64,000 nt of DNA from Nisaea sp. (GCF_017640745.1 NZ_JAEPQA010000018.1:1-64000), one strand, 5' to 3'. Counted from the first letter of the stretch, positions 17,088 through 27,893 are shown. Program-made: numbers and translations. Notes: a model not told the origin generated them from the sequence alone.

Positions 17088-19508
17088 CTATGCCGTGACG
17101 CCGAGCCGCTCGGCTGTCTTCCACACCCGCCAGTGATCGTGCGGCATCTGCGTGTGGGTCAGACCGAGATGGGCGAAGGCATCGTTGACCGCGTTGGAGA
17201 AGGCCGAGACGCCGCCGACATTCGGCGACTCTCCGACCCCCTTGGCGCCGATCGGATGGTGCGGCGACGGGGTCACGGTGAAGTCGGTCTCCCAGACCGG
17301 GGTCTCCACCGCCGTCGGCAGGAAGAAGTCCATCAGGCTCGCGCCCTTCACGTTCCCCATCTCGTCATAGGAGATCTCCTGGCCCATCGCGATGGCGAGC
17401 GCCTCGGTCAGGCCGCCATGCACCTGGCCCTCGATGATCATCGGATTGATCCGGGTGCCGCAATCGTCCAGCGCGTAGAAGCGGCGGATGTCGGTCACCC
17501 CGGTATCGACGTCGATATCGACGACGCAGATATAGGCCCCGAACGGATAGGTCATGTTCGGCGGGTCGTAGTAGCTGACCGCCTCCAGACCCGGCTCCAT
17601 GCCCGGCGGGACGCTGTTGTAGGCGGCGAAGGCGACCTCGGCCATGGTCTTGAAGCGTTCCGGCGCACCTTTCACCACGAACCGGTCGACCTCGAACTCG
17701 ACGTCGTCGTCATGCACCTCAAGCAGGTAGGCAGCGATCATCTGCGCCTTCGCCCGGATCTTCCGGCCGGCCATCGCCGTCGCCGCGCCGGCGACCGGGG
17801 TCGAGCGGGAGCCGTAGGTTCCGAGCCCGTAGGGCGCGGTGTCGGTGTCGCCTTCCTCGACGGTGATCTGGTCCGCCGGGATGCCGATCTCGGATGCCAG
17901 GATCTGGGCGAAGGTGGTGGCGTGTCCCTGCCCCTGACTGATCGTTCCGAGCCGGGCGATCGCGCTGCCCGTCGGATGCACGCGGATCTCGCAGCTGTCG
18001 AACATGCCAAGCCCGAGGATGTCGCAGTTCTTGATCGGACCGGCCCCGACGATCTCGGTGAAGAAGCCGACGCCGACCCCCATCAGCGAGCGGGTCTCGC
18101 CGCGCGCGAAAGCCTCGCGGTTGGCCTTCTGCTCTTCCCTCAGCGCCTTGTAGCTGACCGTCTCCAGCGCCTTTTCCATCGCCGTGTGATAGTCGCCGCT
18201 GTCGTATTCCCAGCCGAGCGCCGAGGTGTAGGGGAACTGCTCCTTCCTGATGAAGTTCTTCATCCGGAGTTCCGCCGGGTCCATCTCCAGCTTGCGCGCG
18301 AGCACGTCCACCATCCGCTCGATGAAATAGGAGGCCTCGGTCACCCGGAAGGAACAGCGATAGGCGACGCCGCCCGGCGCCTTGTTGGTGTAGACGCCGT
18401 CGACGCTCACATGCGCGACCGGGATATCGTAGGACCCGGTACAGATATTGAAGAAACCGGCCGGAAACTTGGTCGGGTCGGCGCAAGCGTCGAAACCGCC
18501 ATGGTCGGCCAGCACGTGGCATTTCAGCCCGGTGATCTTCCCGTCGCGCGTCGCCGAGATCTCCCCGGTCATGTGGTAGTCGCGGGCGAAGGCGGTCGAT
18601 TGCAGGTTCTCGATCCGGTCCTCGATCCACTTCACCGGCACGCCGAGCACGATGGAGGCGACGACGGCGCAGATATAGCCCGGATAGACGCCGACCTTGT
18701 TGCCGAAGCCGCCGCCGATATCCGGCGAGATGACGCGGATCTTGTGTTCCGGGATGGTGGAGATCAGCGAGGCCACGGTGCGCACCGCGTGCGGCGCCTG
18801 GAAGGTGCCCCAGAGCGTGAGCTGGCCGTTCACCTTGTCCATGCTGGCGACACAGCCCGCGGTCTCGAGCGGACAGGGATGGACGCGCTGGTAGGTGATC
18901 AGCTCCGTCGCCAGCACGTCGGCCTCGGCGAGGGCCTTCTCGGTGCCGTCCTTGTCGCCGACCTCCCAGGTGAAGATATGGTTGTGGTGGCGGCGCGGCC
19001 CGTGGGCGCCCTCGGTCTTGCCCTCGAGGTCCTCGCGCAGCACCGGCGCGCCCGGATCCATCGCCTTGAAGGGATCGACCAGGACCGGCAGCTCCTCGTA
19101 CTCGACCTCGACCAGCTCGGCCGCGTCGGAGGCGGCATAGCGGTCCTCGGCGATGACGAAGGCGACCTCCTGGCCCTGGAACAGCACCTTGCCGTCGGCG
19201 AGCACCATCTGCACGTCGCCGGCGAGCGTCGGCATCCAGGCGAGATTGACCGGCTTCAGGTCGTCCGCGGTGAGCACCGCCTTGACCCCCGGCACAGCCA
19301 GCGCCGCCTCCTTGTTCACCGACTTGATGCGCGCATGGGCATAGGGCGAGCGGACGAAATCGCCGAACAGCATGCCCGGCAGCTTGATGTCGTCGACATA
19401 GTTGCCCTTGCCCTGCACGAAGCGGGCATCCTCAACCCGGCGGCGGGCCGTGCCCATGCCTTTCAGGTTCTGTTTGCGTTCCTCGACGCTCGCGACTTCG
19501 GCGTTCAT
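17088..19508 (-). CDS. coxL: Aerobic CO dehydrogenase large subunit, form I
   Basis: An 806-residue molybdenum hydroxylase catalytic subunit oxidising CO with water to CO2, two protons and two electrons. The form I active-site loop AYRCSFR is present at residues 382-388, with the copper-ligating Cys at 385 (codon at 18354-18356, equivalent to C388 of Oligotropha). Other cofactor segments visible are [11 protein letters not shown] and, near the C-terminus, [10 protein letters not shown] with the catalytic Glu. The start at 19508 overlaps the coxS stop as ATGA. Order coxM-S-L-D-E-F matches bona fide CO oxidisers, so this is not a form II homologue. Confidence 0.97.
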   Translation of the reverse strand: MNAEVASVEERKQNLKGMGTARRRVEDARFVQGKGNYVDDIKLPGMLFGDFVRSPYAHARIKSVNKEAALAVPGVKAVLTADDLKPVNLAWMPTLAGDVQMVLADGKVLFQGQEVAFVIAEDRYAASDAAELVEVEYEELPVLVDPFKAMDPGAPVLREDLEGKTEGAHGPRRHHNHIFTWEVGDKDGTEKALAEADVLATELITYQRVHPCPLETAGCVASMDKVNGQLTLWGTFQAPHAVRTVASLISTIPEHKIRVISPDIGGGFGNKVGVYPGYICAVVASIVLGVPVKWIEDRIENLQSTAFARDYHMTGEISATRDGKITGLKCHVLADHGGFDACADPTKFPAGFFNICTGSYDIPVAHVSVDGVYTNKAPGGVAYRCSFRVTEASYFIERMVDVLARKLEMDPAELRMKNFIRKEQFPYTSALGWEYDSGDYHTAMEKALETVSYKALREEQKANREAFARGETRSLMGVGVGFFTEIVGAGPIKNCDILGLGMFDSCEIRVHPTGSAIARLGTISQGQGHATTFAQILASEIGIPADQITVEEGDTDTAPYGLGTYGSRSTPVAGAATAMAGRKIRAKAQMIAAYLLEVHDDDVEFEVDRFVVKGAPERFKTMAEVAFAAYNSVPPGMEPGLEAVSYYDPPNMTYPFGAYICVVDIDVDTGVTDIRRFYALDDCGTRINPMIIEGQVHGGLTEALAIAMGQEISYDEMGNVKGASLMDFFLPTAVETPVWETDFTVTPSPHHPIGAKGVGESPNVGGVSAFSNAVNDAFAHLGLTHTQMPHDHWRVWKTAERLGVTA

Positions 19509-19999
19509 TGCGCTGCCTCCCTGCTCGCGTTCAACTCGTCCGCCGCGGCCCGGATGGCCTTGACGATGTTCTGGTAACCGGTGCAGCGGCAGAGGTTGCC
19601 GGAGATGCCGTAGCGGATTTCCGTCTCGCTCGGATCGGGGTTCTCCTGCAGCAGCCGGTAGGCGCGCGTGATCATGCCCGGCGTGCAGAAGCCGCATTGC
19701 AGGCCGTGATGCTCTCGGAAGGCCTCCTGCAGGGCATGCAGGGTGCCGTCGGCATTCGCGATCCCCTCGATCGTGGTCACCTTCGCGCCGTTCGCCTGGG
19801 CGACGAAGACGGTGCAGGACTTCACCGACTTGCCGTTGAGATCGACCGTGCAGGCCCCGCAATGACTCGTCTCGCAGCCGATATGCGGGCCGGTCAGGCT
19901 CAGCTGCTCACGCAGGAAATGGATCAGCAGGGTGCGCGGCTCGGCGAGGCCTTCGACCTCGGCGCCGTTCACGTTCAGTTTGACATGCATCTTTGCCAT
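19505..19999 (-). CDS. coxS: Aerobic CO dehydrogenase small (2Fe-2S) subunit
   Basis: A 164-residue iron-sulfur subunit. The N-terminal plant-type cluster site reads [10 protein letters not shown] with a fourth Cys in VKSC. The C-terminal four-helix domain binds the second cluster through CGFCTPG and CRCTGYQN. It relays electrons from the molybdenum centre in CoxL to FAD in CoxM. The ATG at 19999 ([12 protein letters not shown]) matches the family N-terminus. The frame remains open upstream but only through coxM. It is separated from coxM by 13 bases. Confidence 0.96.
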   Translation of the reverse strand: MAKMHVKLNVNGAEVEGLAEPRTLLIHFLREQLSLTGPHIGCETSHCGACTVDLNGKSVKSCTVFVAQANGAKVTTIEGIANADGTLHALQEAFREHHGLQCGFCTPGMITRAYRLLQENPDPSETEIRYGISGNLCRCTGYQNIVKAIRAAADELNASREAAQ

Positions 20000-20012
20000 T
20001 GGTCGGCTCCCC

Positions 20013-20876
20013 TCAACCGGCGTTCTTCTGGGCGCGGGCGATGGCGCGGCGCACCATGACCCCGGCGACATGGGTCCGGAAATCGGCCGGCCCCCGTCCG
20101 TCGCTCGTCGGTTCGGTGATCTCCTCGGCGAGGCGCACCGCCGTGTCGACAGCCGCCTCCCCGAGATCCGTACCGACCAGCGCGGCCGCCGCCGCTTCCG
20201 CGTAGAGCGGAGTTGCGGCCACGTTGGTGAGCGCGATCGAAGCCGAGCTGCAGCGTCCACCGTCCATGGTCAGGATGACCGCCGCCGCCGCGGTGGCGTA
20301 GTCGCCGATCTTGCGTTTCTGCTTCTCGTAGGCGGCTCCGTGCCCGGCCGCCGGCGTCGGGATCCGGATCTGGGTCAGGACCTCGTTTTCCTCGAGTGCG
20401 GTGAAATAGGCGGCCTCGTAATAGTCGCGGGCGGCGATGTCCCGGCTGCCGTTCGGACCGACCGCGCGATAGGTCGCGCCGAGTGCCTGCATGATCGCCG
20501 GCATGTCATTGCCGGGATCGCCGTTCGCGACATTGCCGCCGATGGTCCCGCAATAGCGCACCTGCGGATCGGCGATCAGCGCTGCCGCTTCAGGCAGGAT
20601 CGGGCATTTGCCTGCAAGGAGCGCGGAGGCCAGCACCTCGTGCTGGGTGGTCAGCGCGCCGATGACGATCTCGCCGCCCTCCTCCGAGATACCGTGAAGA
20701 CTCTCGATCGCCTGAAGATCGACGATGTGCGACGGCACCGCCATGCGCAGCTTCATCATCGGAATCAGGCTGTGCCCGCCCGCGAGCAGACGCGCCTCGT
20801 CGCCGTGCTCGTTCAGCAGGGCGACGGCACCGTCGACGGAGTCCGGGCGATGATATTCGAATGATCCTGGGATCAT
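20013..20876 (-). CDS. coxM: Aerobic CO dehydrogenase medium (FAD) subunit
   Basis: A 287-residue FAD-binding subunit of the xanthine dehydrogenase family. The two FAD motifs are [10 protein letters not shown] (about 31-40) and [14 protein letters not shown] (about 111-124). It passes electrons from CoxS to the quinone pool at the inner membrane. It starts with an ATG at 20876, preceded by GAGGGAGG on the coding strand, a strong ribosome binding site. It is the first structural gene of the cox operon, 177 bases downstream of coxC, with a candidate operator in that gap. Confidence 0.96.
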   Translation of the reverse strand: MIPGSFEYHRPDSVDGAVALLNEHGDEARLLAGGHSLIPMMKLRMAVPSHIVDLQAIESLHGISEEGGEIVIGALTTQHEVLASALLAGKCPILPEAAALIADPQVRYCGTIGGNVANGDPGNDMPAIMQALGATYRAVGPNGSRDIAARDYYEAAYFTALEENEVLTQIRIPTPAAGHGAAYEKQKRKIGDYATAAAAVILTMDGGRCSSASIALTNVAATPLYAEAAAAALVGTDLGEAAVDTAVRLAEEITEPTSDGRGPADFRTHVAGVMVRRAIARAQKNAG

Positions 20877-20992
20877 TGTGGCTATCCTCCCTCAAGGATT
20901 GCGGCTCTGAAGGCCTCGTTGCCGGTTTTCCGGCGCTTGGGAGAGAGGATGAATGGGCTGCGGAGGTTGCACAGATGGCTTTGCGCCCAAGA

Positions 20993-21034
20993 CGCAACTC
21001 TTGCACGAACGGCGCGCTGGCTGCACGAGTTGCG
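20993..21034. promoter_or_regulatory. Imperfect 14-base inverted repeat upstream of coxM
   Basis: The left arm CGCAACTCTTGCAC (20993-21006) and the right arm CTGCACGAGTTGCG (21021-21034) are inverted repeats, 12 of 14 positions pairing, with a 14-base spacer. TTGCAC also occurs at 20967-20972. The repeat lies in the coxC-coxM gap, so it could be the operator or activator site for coxM transcription, with the LytTR domain of CoxC an obvious candidate ligand. No close match to a published LytTR consensus was recognised. Confidence 0.45.
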
Positions 21035-21053
21035 AAATGCCGGGAGGACGCGT

Positions 21054-22202
21054 CTAGAGTCCCAGCGCCTTGCGGACGTCTTCCATATGCGACCGGCTCA
21101 CAGGCACCGTCTCCCGGCTTTGCCCGGCAACCAATACGAAGCCCTTGTCCTTCTGGCGCTTGAAGCCCGTGGCATGTTCCGTGTTCAGCAGGAAGCTGCG
21201 GTGAGTCCGCAGGAAGGCGGTGCCTTTCAGCACGTCCTCCAGCTTGGAGAGCGACCAGGGACAGAAGACATGCGCCGCGCCGTCATAGATCTCCGTGTAG
21301 TGGCCGTCGGCCTTGATCGAGCGGATTTCGTCCGGGGTCAGGAAATAGGTCGTGTTGTTACGCTCATAGGGAATGCGGATCCGCCCGAACGCCGGCATCG
21401 TCGCCGGCCATTCCGGCTGCGCCGGAACCTCTCCGGAGCGCGGGATGCTGACACGAGCCGCGGGCGCGCGCTCCTCCTCGCTTTCCGGCTTCGGAGCGTC
21501 TTCCATCGGCAGCGCGGAGAGCAGGAACAGGCCGCAGACGACGAAGGCGGCGAAGGCGACCACCAGGGCGAGATAGGTATCCGGCAGCACGGGGCCCTCC
21601 ACCGGAACAATAACCTCCGTACGACCGAAGGCGGTGAAGGCCATGGCCGAATAATGCATGCTGGAAATCGTGATCCCGAGAACCAGCGCTCCGAGGCTGA
21701 GCTGAGCGAGCGTGCGCTTCTTGTAGGCCAATGCCAGCGCGCAGGTGGAGGAGAGGATCGCAATCAGGGTAGGCAGCACGAAGCCGAGCGGGCTGTAGCT
21801 GACGATGCAGCTGCCCTGCATGGCCTGCATCCCGACATAGTGCATCGCGACGATACCGCAGCCGATCAGCGTCCCCGCCGCGACGGTCTTGAAGAGCGAG
21901 CGCGCGCCCAGATGCATGAGCGCGAGGCCGCCCCCCGTGATCAGGATCGCGATCAGGACCGAGCCGAGGGTATAGAGCAGATCGTAGGCGACCGGTACCG
22001 GCAGACGAAGGGCCAGCATGCCGACGAAATGCATCGACCAGATCCCTCCGCCGATCGCCATCGCGGCTTTCGCGAGCTGCGCCTTTCGGGTCGCATTGTC
22101 CACGTGACGGAGTCCGGTCAGGAGACGCAGTCCGGTAAAGGAGGCCATCGCCGCCACAGCGACCGAGGCCACAACCAGAAGCGGATCGTAAGAGACGATC
22201 AT
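21054..22202 (-). CDS. coxC: MHYT-LytTR membrane regulator CoxC
   Basis: A 382-residue protein. Residues about 1-235 form seven or so membrane helices with the three MHYT-type motifs MHFVGM, MHYVGM and MHYSAM, thought to bind a metal and sense a diatomic gas such as CO, O2 or NO. After a charged linker, the C-terminal 100 residues are a LytTR DNA-binding domain (EIRSIKADGHYTEIYD, LRTHRSFLLN, VPVSRSHMEDVRK). This is the architecture of CoxC/CoxH in Oligotropha. It lies directly upstream of coxM on the same strand and probably controls cox expression in response to CO. Confidence 0.92.
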   Translation of the reverse strand: MIVSYDPLLVVASVAVAAMASFTGLRLLTGLRHVDNATRKAQLAKAAMAIGGGIWSMHFVGMLALRLPVPVAYDLLYTLGSVLIAILITGGGLALMHLGARSLFKTVAAGTLIGCGIVAMHYVGMQAMQGSCIVSYSPLGFVLPTLIAILSSTCALALAYKKRTLAQLSLGALVLGITISSMHYSAMAFTAFGRTEVIVPVEGPVLPDTYLALVVAFAAFVVCGLFLLSALPMEDAPKPESEEERAPAARVSIPRSGEVPAQPEWPATMPAFGRIRIPYERNNTTYFLTPDEIRSIKADGHYTEIYDGAAHVFCPWSLSKLEDVLKGTAFLRTHRSFLLNTEHATGFKRQKDKGFVLVAGQSRETVPVSRSHMEDVRKALGL

Positions 22203-22477
22203 TTCGCCGCCACCCGCAGGCTCCTCCCTGAAACGAGCCGGTTTTCCGGCTTCTTCTTCGCTTATTCAGTGTAGCAAAAATCGGAGCGGTAGAGGAAGAC
22301 AGGAGGGATCGGCAGCGATCAACAGACCGATATTCCGGCGCCGAGAATGACCGGCAAAGGGGTCCCGTCCGGACCCGGAGCAACAGAATAATCGTTGTAT
22401 GCCAGCCGGTAATTGCTACTGTTTGAGCCGGATCAGCCGCATATCCCGTTTCCCAACCATGTGAAAACCGTACGAAA

Positions 22478-23935
22478 ATGCAGGGCCTTTCGGACTATGA
22501 CGACTTCGATGCAACCGGACTGGCCGAGGGCGTTGCAAAGGGCGACTTCAGCCCGGACGAGTTGCTCTCCACCGCGCTGGAGCGGGTCGAGACTCTCAAC
22601 CCCGCGCTGAATGCCGTCACACAGGTCCAGGCCGATCGGGCCCGCGCCAATATCGCGGCGGGACTGCCGGACGGGCCACTTAAAGGCGTGCCGTTCCTGC
22701 TGAAGGATCTCGGCGCCGAGGCCATCGGCTTTCCGGGAAACAACGGCTCGCGCCTGCTCCGGAACACGACCTATTCCTATAATTCCACGCTGGTCGAACG
22801 GCTACTGTCCGCGGGTCTCGTGGTCTTTGCCCGCACGACCTCGCCGGAAGGCGGCATCGGCTGCGCGACCGAGGCGGCGGTCTATGGCGGGCCGACCCGC
22901 AATCCCTGGAACCTCGACCATACGCCGGGCGGTTCCTCCGGCGGCTCCGGCGCCGCGGTCTCGGCCGGGATCGTTCCCGCCGCACACGGCTCCGACGGTG
23001 GCGGATCGATCCGCATTCCGGCCTCGAGCTGCGGCCTCTTCGGTTTCAAACCGACGCGGGCCCGGCTGCCCGACGGTCCGGCCTCCGGCGAGGGCTGGGG
23101 CGGCATGGCGATCGAGGGGTTCCTGACCCGCTCGGTGCGGGACAGCGCGCTGCTGCTCGATATCGGCTCCGGTCCGGAGCTCGGCGCGCCCTATGTGGCG
23201 CCGCCGCTCGAGGGCAGTTTCATCGAGGCGATGGAAAAGCGCCCGAAGGGACTGCGTGTCGCCCTCTGCGCGACAACCTTCGACGGCGACAATGTCCATC
23301 CGGAATGCGCCGCGGCGGCGGAAGCGGCGGCGAAGCTTCTGGAACAGATGGGGCACCATGTCGAGCCCGCCCGCCCGGACGTGGACACGATGGGCATGAT
23401 GCAGTCCTGGACTTCCATCGTTGCCTGCGGCACTGCGCTCGGCGTCAGCCAGAAACTGAAGAAGCTCGGCCGCGAGTTGCAGCCTGACGATCTCGAGCCC
23501 GTCGCGCGCAGCGCCTGCGAATACGCCCGGACGATCTCCGGCGCGGACTATCTGGACGCGCTCGAAACCGTCCATGCCTACGGCCGCCAGATGGCCGGCT
23601 TCCTCGATCGCTACGATCTCTTGGTCAGCCCGACGCTGGCGGAACCTCCGGCGCGGGTCGGGCGTTTCTCCCATGACAGGGAAAGCTATCTCGATTACCG
23701 GCTCGGCCCGGACGGAGTGTTCGCCTATTCGCCCTACACCGCCTGCTTCAATGCCTCCGGCCAGCCCGCAGCCTCGTTGCCGCTGGCCTGGTCGAGCGAC
23801 GGCCTGCCGATCGGTGTCCATATCGCTGCCCCCTTCGGCGCGGACGAACTCCTGATGAGCGTCTGCGCCGAGCTCGAGCGGGCAGCCCCCTGGTTCAGCA
23901 AACGTCCGCCACTGGCACGGGAGGGGCGCCGATGA
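22478..23935 (+). CDS. Amidase signature family hydrolase (linked to Pot-type importer)
   Basis: A 485-residue amidase. The Ser-cisSer-Lys triad is visible: Lys in VPFLLKDLG, cis-Ser in the [14 protein letters not shown] segment and the nucleophile Ser in [15 protein letters not shown]. The length and C-terminal layout resemble 6-aminohexanoate-cyclic-dimer hydrolase-type amidases, but the substrate is not certain. Its stop overlaps the start of the ABC ATPase gene as ATGA. Hydrolysis of an imported amide, polyamine conjugate or amino-acid amide is therefore likely. There is no signal peptide, so it acts in the cytoplasm. Confidence 0.9.
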   Translation: MQGLSDYDDFDATGLAEGVAKGDFSPDELLSTALERVETLNPALNAVTQVQADRARANIAAGLPDGPLKGVPFLLKDLGAEAIGFPGNNGSRLLRNTTYSYNSTLVERLLSAGLVVFARTTSPEGGIGCATEAAVYGGPTRNPWNLDHTPGGSSGGSGAAVSAGIVPAAHGSDGGGSIRIPASSCGLFGFKPTRARLPDGPASGEGWGGMAIEGFLTRSVRDSALLLDIGSGPELGAPYVAPPLEGSFIEAMEKRPKGLRVALCATTFDGDNVHPECAAAAEAAAKLLEQMGHHVEPARPDVDTMGMMQSWTSIVACGTALGVSQKLKKLGRELQPDDLEPVARSACEYARTISGADYLDALETVHAYGRQMAGFLDRYDLLVSPTLAEPPARVGRFSHDRESYLDYRLGPDGVFAYSPYTACFNASGQPAASLPLAWSSDGLPIGVHIAAPFGADELLMSVCAELERAAPWFSKRPPLAREGRR

Positions 23936-25005
23936 GCGACGTCGCGGTTTCGGCCCAATCGATCACCAAGATCTTCGGCCCGACCGAGGGTGGCCTTCGC
24001 GCGCTCGACGACGTCTCCGTCGACATCAGGACCAACGAATTCTTCACGCTGCTCGGCCCGTCCGGCTGCGGCAAGACCACCCTGCTGCGGATGATCGCCG
24101 GTTTCGAGACCCCGACCTTCGGCAGCATCATCCTCGACGGCAAGGATATCACCACCGATCCGCCCTTCAGGCGGCCGGTCAACACCGTGTTCCAGAGCTA
24201 CGCCCTCTTCCCCCATCTGACGGTGGCCCAGAATGTCGGCTTCGGGCTCGAGATGCGCGGCAAGCAGAAATCCGAGATCGGCGCGGCCGTCGCCGAGGTT
24301 CTGGCGCTGGTCCGCATGGAGCAGATGGCCGAGCGCTATCCCTCGCAGCTCTCCGGCGGCCAGCAGCAGCGCGTCGCGCTTGCCCGCGCGCTCGCGCCGC
24401 GGCCCTCAGTGCTACTGCTCGACGAGCCGCTCTCGGCGCTGGACCTGAAATTGCGCAAGCAGATGCAGATCGAGCTGAAGCGCATGCAGCTCGAGACCGG
24501 CATCACCTTCATCTTCGTCACCCACGACCAGGAAGAAGCGCTGACCATGTCGGACCGGATCGCGGTGATGAGCGCCGGACGGATCCTGCAGATCGGCGCC
24601 CCACGCGAGATCTACAACGCGCCGGCCAACCGATTCGTCGCCGACTTCATCGGCGAGTCCAACTTCCTGCCCGCCGAGGTGGAAGGACCAGCGGCGGTCA
24701 AACTCGGCAACGGCGCCTCCGCACCGGCCGCCATGCCGGACGGCCTCGGCGCCGGAACCCGCGTCACCGTCGCGGTTCGCCCTGAGCAGATCGATGTCTG
24801 TCCGGAGGCCGAGGGTATCCTCAGCGGAACGATCGCCGAGCTGGTCTATTTCGGCACCGACATGCATGCCCATATCGACCTCGGCGACGGGGCCACGCTC
24901 GTCGCCAGGGTCACGGCGCGCTCCGACGCCGGCCTCGAGAAAGGCGGGCGCACCGGTATCCGCTTCGCGACAGGCGCGCTGCGCGTCGTCGAGGAGACCG
25001 CATGA
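23932..25005 (+). CDS. Polyamine-type ABC transporter ATP-binding protein (PotA/PotG family)
   Basis: A 357-residue ATPase with Walker [15 protein letters not shown], signature [15 protein letters not shown], Walker [12 protein letters not shown] and switch His in [12 protein letters not shown]-terminal TOBE domain (about 270-357) is typical of the CUT1/Pot regulators. It powers uptake through the two permeases encoded directly downstream. The ATG at 23932 overlaps the amidase stop, and its own stop overlaps the next start, so the whole operon appears translationally coupled. Confidence 0.95.
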   Translation: MSDVAVSAQSITKIFGPTEGGLRALDDVSVDIRTNEFFTLLGPSGCGKTTLLRMIAGFETPTFGSIILDGKDITTDPPFRRPVNTVFQSYALFPHLTVAQNVGFGLEMRGKQKSEIGAAVAEVLALVRMEQMAERYPSQLSGGQQQRVALARALAPRPSVLLLDEPLSALDLKLRKQMQIELKRMQLETGITFIFVTHDQEEALTMSDRIAVMSAGRILQIGAPREIYNAPANRFVADFIGESNFLPAEVEGPAAVKLGNGASAPAAMPDGLGAGTRVTVAVRPEQIDVCPEAEGILSGTIAELVYFGTDMHAHIDLGDGATLVARVTARSDAGLEKGGRTGIRFATGALRVVEETA

Positions 25006-25931
25006 GCGAGGCGAGCGGCAGCCTGCGGACCCTCGAAGCCGACGCGGCCGCCCGCCGCATCCGGCGCAACTGGCTGCTTTCGCTGCCGGCCCTTGCGCTC
25101 CTGCTCGTCGGCGCCTCCGGGCCGCTGCTGATCGTGCTGGTCTATTCCTTCCTGAAGCCCGGCGATTTCAGTGGCGTGATCTGGGAGCCGACCTTCAATG
25201 CCTGGTTCCAGATCCTGTTCTCGCGCGACATCTTCGACGACACGATCGGGCTCGCCGATGCGCATCTGACGATCTTCTGGCGCTCCGTCCGGCTCTCGCT
25301 CTCGACCACGCTGATCACGCTGCTGCTCGGCTTGCCGACAGCCTATTTCATCGCCACCCGGTCCGGCCGCCAGCGCATGTTCTGGCTGTTCCTGATCACC
25401 ATTCCGTTCTGGACCAACCTGCTGATCCGCACCTTCGCGATCCTCGAGATGCTGCGCAACGAGGGCATCGTGAACAACGCGCTGATCGACCTCGGCGTGA
25501 TCACGGAGCCGTTGCAGATCCTCTATACCGACACCGCCGTGCTGATCGGCATGTCCTACGTCTATCTGCCGCTGATGGTGCTGCCGCTCTATGCCGCGAT
25601 CGAGCGGCTCGACTTCCGCCTCGTCGAGGCCGGCTACGATCTCTATGCGAACCGGGTGCAGGTGTTCCGCCGGATCATCCTGCCGATCATCAAGCCGGGC
25701 ATCGTCGCCGGCTCGATCCTGGTCTTCGTTCCCTCGCTCGGCGCCTATGTGACGCCGCGGGTGCTCGGCGGCGGCAAGAACATGATGATCGGGAACTTCA
25801 TCGAGCTGCAGTTCGGGCAGGGCCGGAACTGGCCGCTCGGGGCCTCGCTCTCGATCCTGCTGCTGTTCATCGTGATGGCCGCGCTGCTGCTCTATGTCCG
25901 GGCCTCCTCGCGGGAGGAGCCCCATGGCTGA
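25002..25931 (+). CDS. ABC permease, PotB/PotH type
   Basis: A 309-residue inner-membrane permease with about six helices. A long cytoplasmic N-terminus is followed by [23 protein letters not shown] as the first segment. The EAA loop is [22 protein letters not shown], which contacts the ATPase. It pairs with the PotC-type protein downstream. The start overlaps the ATPase gene as ATGA and the end overlaps the next gene by eight bases. Confidence 0.95.
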   Translation: MSEASGSLRTLEADAAARRIRRNWLLSLPALALLLVGASGPLLIVLVYSFLKPGDFSGVIWEPTFNAWFQILFSRDIFDDTIGLADAHLTIFWRSVRLSLSTTLITLLLGLPTAYFIATRSGRQRMFWLFLITIPFWTNLLIRTFAILEMLRNEGIVNNALIDLGVITEPLQILYTDTAVLIGMSYVYLPLMVLPLYAAIERLDFRLVEAGYDLYANRVQVFRRIILPIIKPGIVAGSILVFVPSLGAYVTPRVLGGGKNMMIGNFIELQFGQGRNWPLGASLSILLLFIVMAALLLYVRASSREEPHG

Positions 25932-26748
25932 GCGTGCGCGCAAATCCTTCTCGGTCCGGCAGCTGCCGGGCGTCACCCCGATCACCATGGCCTGCTTCGC
26001 GGCGCTCTACGCGCCGATCGTGATCATCGTGATCTATTCCTTCAACGCGGGGGATTCGGTGGCACTCTGGCAGGGCTTCTCCTTCCGCTGGTACGCGATT
26101 GCGGCGGAGAACGAGCTGGTGCAGGAAGCCACCGTCCGCTCGCTGGTGATCGCGCTCTGGGCGTCCGGCATCTCGACGGTGCTGGCGACCATGGCGGCGC
26201 TCGGGACGACGCGGACGGCGAAGTTTCCGGGCAGCACCTTCATCTACGTGATGATTAACCAGCCGCTGATGGTCCCGGAGATCGTCACCGCGGTGGCGCT
26301 GCTGATCTTCTTCGCCTCGATCAAGGTGGCGACCGGCTATTCCGGCCTCGGCTACCTGATCCTCGCCCATTCCGCATTCTGTGTGCCCTTCGCCTATCTG
26401 CCGATCCGGGCGCGTCTTGAGGGCATGGACCGCACGCTGGAGATCGCGGCGGCGGATCTCTATGCCACGCCCTGGCAGACCTTCCGCCGGGTCACCCTGC
26501 CGCTGGTCCTGCCGGGCATCGTCGCCGGCGCCATGCTGGCTTTCGTGATCTCGCTGGACGACGTCATCATTACCGAGTTCGTCAAGTCGGCCGGACAGGA
26601 TACCCTGCCGACCTATATGCTCGGTCAATTGCGGCGGGCGGTCACGCCCGAGGTCAATGCCATTTCGACGGCATTGCTCGGGCTGACGATTTTGCTGCTC
26701 ACCGCCTTCTTCCTCCTCACCGGGAGGGGCAACGACAAGAAACCGTGA
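25924..26748 (+). CDS. ABC permease, PotC/PotI type
   Basis: A 274-residue permease with about six helices (first: ITMACFAALYAPIVIIVIYSF). The EAA loop is IAAADLYATPWQTFRRVTLP. I chose the ATG at 25924 ([11 protein letters not shown]), which overlaps the preceding permease by eight bases; an earlier in-frame ATG lies deeper in that gene. With the PotB-type partner it forms the membrane channel of a polyamine or related cation importer. The binding protein gene follows after 41 bases. Confidence 0.95.
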   Translation: MAERARKSFSVRQLPGVTPITMACFAALYAPIVIIVIYSFNAGDSVALWQGFSFRWYAIAAENELVQEATVRSLVIALWASGISTVLATMAALGTTRTAKFPGSTFIYVMINQPLMVPEIVTAVALLIFFASIKVATGYSGLGYLILAHSAFCVPFAYLPIRARLEGMDRTLEIAAADLYATPWQTFRRVTLPLVLPGIVAGAMLAFVISLDDVIITEFVKSAGQDTLPTYMLGQLRRAVTPEVNAISTALLGLTILLLTAFFLLTGRGNDKKP

Positions 26749-26789
26749 ACGGACAAGAACAGAACAGAGGCGCACGAAAGGAGATTCTC

Positions 26790-27821
26790 ATGCGTACGTC
26801 CTTGCTTGCACTGACAGCCGCCGCGACGCTCGCCCTGAGCGCACCGGCCTTCGCCGCGGGCGAACTGAACATCTACAACTGGGGCAACTACACCAACCCC
26901 AAGCTGATCGAGAAATTCGAGAAGACCTACGACGTCAAGGTCACGCTGACCGACTATGACTCGAACACCACCGCACTGACCAAGATCGAGGCCGGCGGGC
27001 ACGGGTTCGACATCGTCGTGCCGACGAACAACTACGTGCCGATCTATGTCGAGAAGGGCCTGCTGCTGGAGACCCGTCCGGACCAGATGGAGAACTTCAA
27101 GAACCTCTCCAAGCAGTGGCAGGACGTGACGTGGGATCCGAACCGCCACTACACCGTTCCCTGGCAGTGGGGCACCACCGGCGTCGCGGTCGACACATCG
27201 GTCTATGGCGGCGACATCAACACCTCGGCGATCTTCCTCGACCCGCCGGCGGAACTGGTCGGCAAGGTCAATGTCGTCCCGGAAATGAACGACGTCATCA
27301 ACCTGACCCTGTTCTATGTCGGCGGCGAGGCCTGCACGACCGACAAGACGGTGCTGCGCAAGGTCCGCGACACGCTGATGGCGGCGAAGCCGAAATGGCT
27401 GTCGATGGATTACGGCACCACCGACAAGCTTTCCAGCGGCGAATACAAGGCGACCGTGAACTGGAACGGCTCGACCTTCCGCGCCCGGCTGAACAACCCG
27501 AAGGTCGCCTACGGCTATCCGAAGGAAGGCTATCCGCTGTGGATGGATTCCGTCGCGGTGCTGAAGGACGCCAAGAACGTCGAGAACGCCAAGCTGTTCC
27601 AGAACTTCATCATGGACCCGGAGAACGCTGCGATGATCTCCGCCTTCGCGCGCTACGCGAACGGGGTCGACGGTTCGGAAGCCTTCATGCCGGAAGAGAT
27701 GAAGACCGCGCCGGAAATCGTCACTCCGGAAGCGCTGCGCAGCGCCGGCAAGTTCCTGCCGACCTGCCCGCCGGAATCGCGCGATCTCTACACCGCGATC
27801 TGGACCGAGCTGCAGAAGTAA
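26790..27821 (+). CDS. Periplasmic polyamine-type substrate-binding protein (PotD/PotF family)
   Basis: A 343-residue exported protein. A Sec signal peptide ends at SAPAFAAG, followed by the family start ELNIYNWGNYTNPKLIEKFEK. Trp, Tyr and Asp residues that line the polyamine pocket in PotD/PotF are plausible in IYNWG, YDSNT and WQWGTTG, but the exact ligand cannot be read. AAAGGAGA lies six bases before the ATG at 26790, the best ribosome site in the operon, as expected for the most abundant component. A strong terminator follows at 27845. Confidence 0.94.
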   Translation: MRTSLLALTAAATLALSAPAFAAGELNIYNWGNYTNPKLIEKFEKTYDVKVTLTDYDSNTTALTKIEAGGHGFDIVVPTNNYVPIYVEKGLLLETRPDQMENFKNLSKQWQDVTWDPNRHYTVPWQWGTTGVAVDTSVYGGDINTSAIFLDPPAELVGKVNVVPEMNDVINLTLFYVGGEACTTDKTVLRKVRDTLMAAKPKWLSMDYGTTDKLSSGEYKATVNWNGSTFRARLNNPKVAYGYPKEGYPLWMDSVAVLKDAKNVENAKLFQNFIMDPENAAMISAFARYANGVDGSEAFMPEEMKTAPEIVTPEALRSAGKFLPTCPPESRDLYTAIWTELQK

Positions 27822-27844
27822 GGCTTTCCGTCTGATCTAAAACG

Positions 27845-27876
27845 GAACGGCCCGGGGGGTAGCTTCCGGGCCGTTC
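27845..27876. terminator. Rho-independent, probably bidirectional terminator after the Pot operon
   Basis: An 11-bp perfect stem (GAACGGCCCGG with CCGGGCCGTTC) with a 10-base loop lies between convergent genes. On the plus strand it is followed by TGCGTTTG. On the minus strand it is followed by CGTTTTAG, a somewhat better U-tract, so it may also stop the DCC gene. Confidence 0.75.
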
Positions 27877-27893
27877 TGCGTTTGCGCCATCCG

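Noticed and set aside
17133-19577. 814-codon plus-strand frame opposite coxL
   Set aside because: Mirror of the coxL codon pattern; coxL with its AYRCSFR motif is clearly the real gene.
20000-20260. Extension of coxS upstream into coxM
   Set aside because: The extra 87 residues are a shifted reading of coxM and are not present in CoxS proteins; ATG 19999 fits the family.
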